Shown: one piece after another, positions 60,841 through 64,000 of the stretch
Layout of the letters: each line of letters starts with the position of its first letter
Numbering within the stretch: the first letter of the stretch is position 1
Origin: Hymenoscyphus infarciens
Taxonomy: Eukaryota; Ascomycota; Leotiomycetes; Helotiales; Helotiaceae
Assembly (NCBI GenBank): GCA_001414345.1
Contig: LLCB01000246.1
Span: forward strand, 26,632 to 90,631
Reading direction: 5' to 3'
DNA: 64,000 nt
Position numbers and translations under genes: made by a program
Notes under the pieces: model-generated
What the model saw: the letters and a program-made list of their open reading frames with translations, nothing else
The model's database searches: none
What the model was told of the DNA's origin: nothing

Positions 60841-61560
60841 AAAAATAGATAAAATATATATAATTTAAGCTCCTCTTACTATAATGAAAATCGATTATAC
60901 TTAGTACTAACTATTCTAACTATTACTTTAAATCTTGAAGATATCTTTATAATATATCTATAAGCTTCTTTTATTATCTAGTTATTCTAAATAACCTTTT
61001 TAACTTATTAATATAAGTATAGGTCTTCTTATATAATTGTCACAAGAAAACGGGGCCTCACGTGACCCCTTTTCTCTGTATATATAGCAGAGTTTTCACC
61101 TCCGAATACAAGGCTCCTTAGAGCGTTTTCAACCTAAAAATACGTTATAATACTCTTTTCTTATATCTATAACTTAGGTCTCTATCTTCTACTATAATAT
61201 AGAAACCGTTCCCTTATATATAATATTAATAGATATGTATTATAAAGACTAGTAAAAGACGTTCTATATAATACTTTTAGGTTTTAACGTTACTCTTAGA
61301 CTTAATTTCTTACTTATAAGAAAGAAGCGCTTTCTAGTTTTTTACTCTCTTATTAAACTCTTTAAGAGACTTAGTTTTTCTCTTTCTTAGTTTACTAGAC
61401 TACTTTGAACTATTTACTTTATCTTCTTTATTTCTATAGAACTTTAACCTCTTATACTTCTCTTTCTAAGTAATCTAGCCTACTATATATATTCTTGTCT
61501 TCCTTAGCTTATCTCTTTCTTATATACATTTTTTTTAGAGTCTTTATATATCTCTTTTTC
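60841..61560. repeat. RIP-mutated repeat remnant with CACGTG-centred palindrome
   Basis: AT-rich, CpA-poor block, except for an unmutated stretch at about 61036-61115 that holds GGGGCCTCACGTGACCCC followed by TATATATAGCAGAG. The arrangement of near-palindrome and TATA-like sequence resembles the promoter part of an LTR. The short element at 1980 also starts near a GTCACGTGAC. No partner copy could be aligned in this window. Confidence 0.4.
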
Positions 61561-63250
61561 AGACGGTGTTTGCGAGGGATCAGCTCGCGGGTTATATCTT
61601 TAACTGGGTTAAACGTAGTACTAGGTATATTTGAAAATGAGTAAGTAAGGATAAGGAGAAAGTTCCTCCGTTGACAGAGATGTAATTCGAAATATATATT
61701 TAAAAAGCAAGTAGACAGAGGGAGTAAAGAAGCACTGGCACACAAATTATTTATATCGGTACTCCTCTCATTTGAAGGATTCCACTCCCCTGGGTATTTT
61801 TTAATTCCTCCTTCTTAATTCGTCTCGCGTATTTCCTTTTCATATTTCGTATTTCCGGTTCATGAAGCCTAATATTCCAATTAAGGTGTTCGCCTTGTAG
61901 CCACATCGAATTCTCTTTTCATTGTTCCTTGTAGATTACGATCTACACCAGGCACGGTAGATCCGGGTTTCCGTTAGGGGTTCAGTAGAATTTCTCCAAC
62001 ATCTTTGCGGAGCTTCGGATGCCAACTTTGCTTTGATCATAATGAATTATCTTCAAAGCATTGTTGGCACTCGAACAATGTCAAACCAGAGACCTTTCAA
62101 TAAAATCCCAAACTCGAAGAAATTTCCCCATATAATGCGGAGCCAAAATCCAAAATCCATACCATCTGGAGGCAAAGATACAGCTCCTTAATCACCTGCC
62201 CCACAAAAATCAAGCCGGAAAAACTACCGAAGGATTCTATATCAGGGCCTTGAAGGAGGGGTCCTCCTCGTCACCAGATTCCGTAGATACTTCGACGGAA
62301 AAATTAGTCCGACAGAAATAGATTTACACCCAATGAACGACCGTCTTTTGATGTGGTGGAGGATTCTTAGGCTCAGGTGCATAGCAATTGCACTAGTAAC
62401 CCTTAACCATGCCTTATGAATGTATTTTGTGCAGACAACACGAAGTGCCTGATATCTAGCCCTACGGAAGACTGTGGGATGAAAAATGTGGATCATGAGA
62501 AGCATATATTTTGCAGTGGAGCGTTTGCCGCTGGAATGATTGCCCTTGCAATTTCTACATATACGAAGTTATTGAGTATTTCTCCTCTAATAAAAAACGT
62601 GACTTTAAAAAAATGGAAGAGAAGAGCTCATAGGTTTTGAAATGAAGTCATACCTAAGGGACCATTACAAACCCTTTGATTACACGATCATGATCACGAC
62701 GGCGGAAGCCTTCCGGCGACACTTTCTGGCGATATTTCCCTCCGATAGTCCTCTCCAGCTCGCGCAGGAAAGAATATGGATGCCTAGGTAGAGAAGGACC
62801 CGCCACGTGCAAAGAGTCGTCTATAACCCCAAAGAAGTTATCAATCATCCATGAAAACGCATAACTCAGTGGAGGATGGAACAGATGAACCACACCGCAA
62901 CATAAGTCTCCTCGTAGAGTCCTAGAGCCCAATCCGGAAAGCACAGCGCAACTTCTCATCCCTTCCACTGGCCTGTCACGGTCGCTTTCCATTTGCGGTT
63001 ATTTACGAGCTCCCGTTGGGAAGGTTTAGAGTTGGGGTCCCTTTCGTATTTCCTTTGAGTGAGGATGGATTGGGCAAGTCGTAAATTACCCCTGTATGAA
63101 CCCAGAGTTGTTCGCGAAATCATGGGGGCCCTGTTCCACGAGCAGCGCTTCGACACTGTTAGGGCTGAGAATCCGTTGTGCCATGCCACCCCCTCGGTTC
63201 ACCATAGGCATGCGGATTTAGCCGAACCCCGGCCCGTGCGAGGGCTAAAA
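61561..63250. other. Second normal-composition islet without recognisable gene
   Basis: 1.7 kb between RIP-mutated blocks. Overlapping minus-strand frames at 62505-62242 (87 codons), 62992-62654 (112 codons) and 63189-62956 (77 codons), and a plus frame at 63059-63259, show mixed composition. I recognise no domain and no credible intron-exon chain. The 62992-62654 frame is the most protein-like (Arg/Pro/Leu-rich segment at its C-terminal half). Confidence 0.4.
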
Positions 63251-63544
63251 CCAACGTAAGAATTCGGCCCTACTAAGGGTTGTAGGATCTCGTCTAAATT
63301 CTTATACTTCGTCCTAGGCGAATTAGTTTATAGCGAGACCTAGTAAAGGAGAGTTTCTTTAGAAGGCCTTATTATAGACTATTATACTTAAAACTAAGTA
63401 GAATAAAAAGTTAGCTATTAAAAAAAGAATATCTTAGAATAAAGAAACTTTATTAGAAGCTATTATAGTATTTATTAACTAATATTTTAATAAATTTATA
63501 ATTTAATTAATACTATATAATATTTAAACTATTTAAAGTCTCTA
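63251..63544. other. RIP-mutated AT-rich spacer
   Basis: Begins abruptly after 63250, shows CpA depletion, and leads into the minisatellite. No feature seen. Confidence 0.5.
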
Positions 63545-64000
63545 TTAAAATTATATACTAATAACTTTAAAATAGTAACTTTTAGTAGTTAAACTATTAA
63601 AAGTGTTTATCTAATTATTTACTAGTAACCTTTAGTAGTTAAACTATTAGAACTCTCTATTTAAATTATATAAATAGTAACTTTTAGTAGTTAAACTACT
63701 AAAAGTCTCTCTTTAATTATATATTAGTAACTTTTAGTAGTTAAACTACTAAAAGTATTTATCTAATTATTTACTAGAAACTTTTAGTAGTTAAACTATT
63801 TAAAGTCTCTATTTAAATTATATAAATAGTAACTTTTAGTAGTTAAACTACTAAAAGTATCTATCTAATTATTTACTAGTAACTTTTAGTAGTTAAACTA
63901 CTAAAAGTATCTCTTTAATTATTTACTAGTAACTTTTAGTAGTTAAACTACTAAAAGTCTCTCTTTAATTATATACTAGTAACTTTTAGTAGTTAAACTA
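63545..64000. repeat. Palindromic ~51-bp minisatellite, about 9 units, runs off the edge
   Basis: Each unit holds ACTTTTAGTAG-TTAAA-CTACTAAAAGT, an inverted repeat with 11-bp arms around a 5-base centre, then a variable 20-24-bp linker of the type TCTCTTTAATTATATACTAGTA. Two linker types (ATCTAATTATTTACTA and TTTAAATTATATAAATA) alternate. The array is truncated by the window end, so the copy number is a minimum. Confidence 0.88.

Noticed and set aside
63545..64000. Regular short repeats reminiscent of a CRISPR array
   Set aside because: The linkers are themselves repetitive variants, not unique spacers; the genome is eukaryotic and there are no cas genes. It is a minisatellite.

Overview
The window looks like a nuclear chromosome segment from a filamentous ascomycete (Pezizomycotina; a leotiomycete would fit, but that is a low-confidence inference). 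The evidence is short 48-222 nt GT-AG introns with CTAAC/CTGAC-type branch sites, a P450, catalase, UTP8 and ELG1 of fungal type, and long AT-rich blocks almost free of CpA and TpG, which is the signature of repeat-induced point mutation (RIP).

Layout. Positions 1-179 hold the N-terminus of an acidic protein on the minus strand that runs off the window. From about 190 to 23110 is a RIP-saturated transposon island. It contains a ~178-bp satellite, a 1.17-kb short element with terminal direct repeats, a full-length Ty1/Copia element (5039-11884, 190-bp LTRs, target duplication CTTAT), an older decayed element interrupted by a second full-length Copia on the minus strand (13078-19314, 170-bp LTRs, duplication ACTTA), a palindromic satellite, a decayed ORF of unknown family and a cluster of microsatellites.

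Positions 23110-54280 form a gene island with normal composition. In order: cytochrome P450 (+), secreted GH105-type glycoside hydrolase (+), catalase (-), a small bZIP regulator (+), a GMC oxidoreductase pseudogene (+), ELG1 (-), UTP8 (+, divergent from ELG1), a peroxisomal copper amine oxidase with one in-frame TGA (+), and an adenylation-carrier-reductase (NRPS-like) gene (-). Two related ~230-bp MITE-like elements lie in the intergenic spaces. ELG1 (PCNA unloading) and UTP8 (ribosomal RNA processing) are housekeeping genes; the flanking oxidative, carbohydrate-active and NRPS-like genes are accessory. I see no coherent biosynthetic cluster, although two oxidoreductase genes are eroded.

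From 54284 the sequence returns to RIP-mutated repeats: a decayed LTR-type element at about 54525-59631, then two islands of normal composition without a recognisable gene (59632-60840 and 61561-63250) separated by RIP-mutated DNA, and a palindromic ~51-bp minisatellite that runs off the right edge.

Exon structures were worked out by hand from splice motifs, reading phase and family conservation. No database search was possible, so family names rest on recognised motifs.
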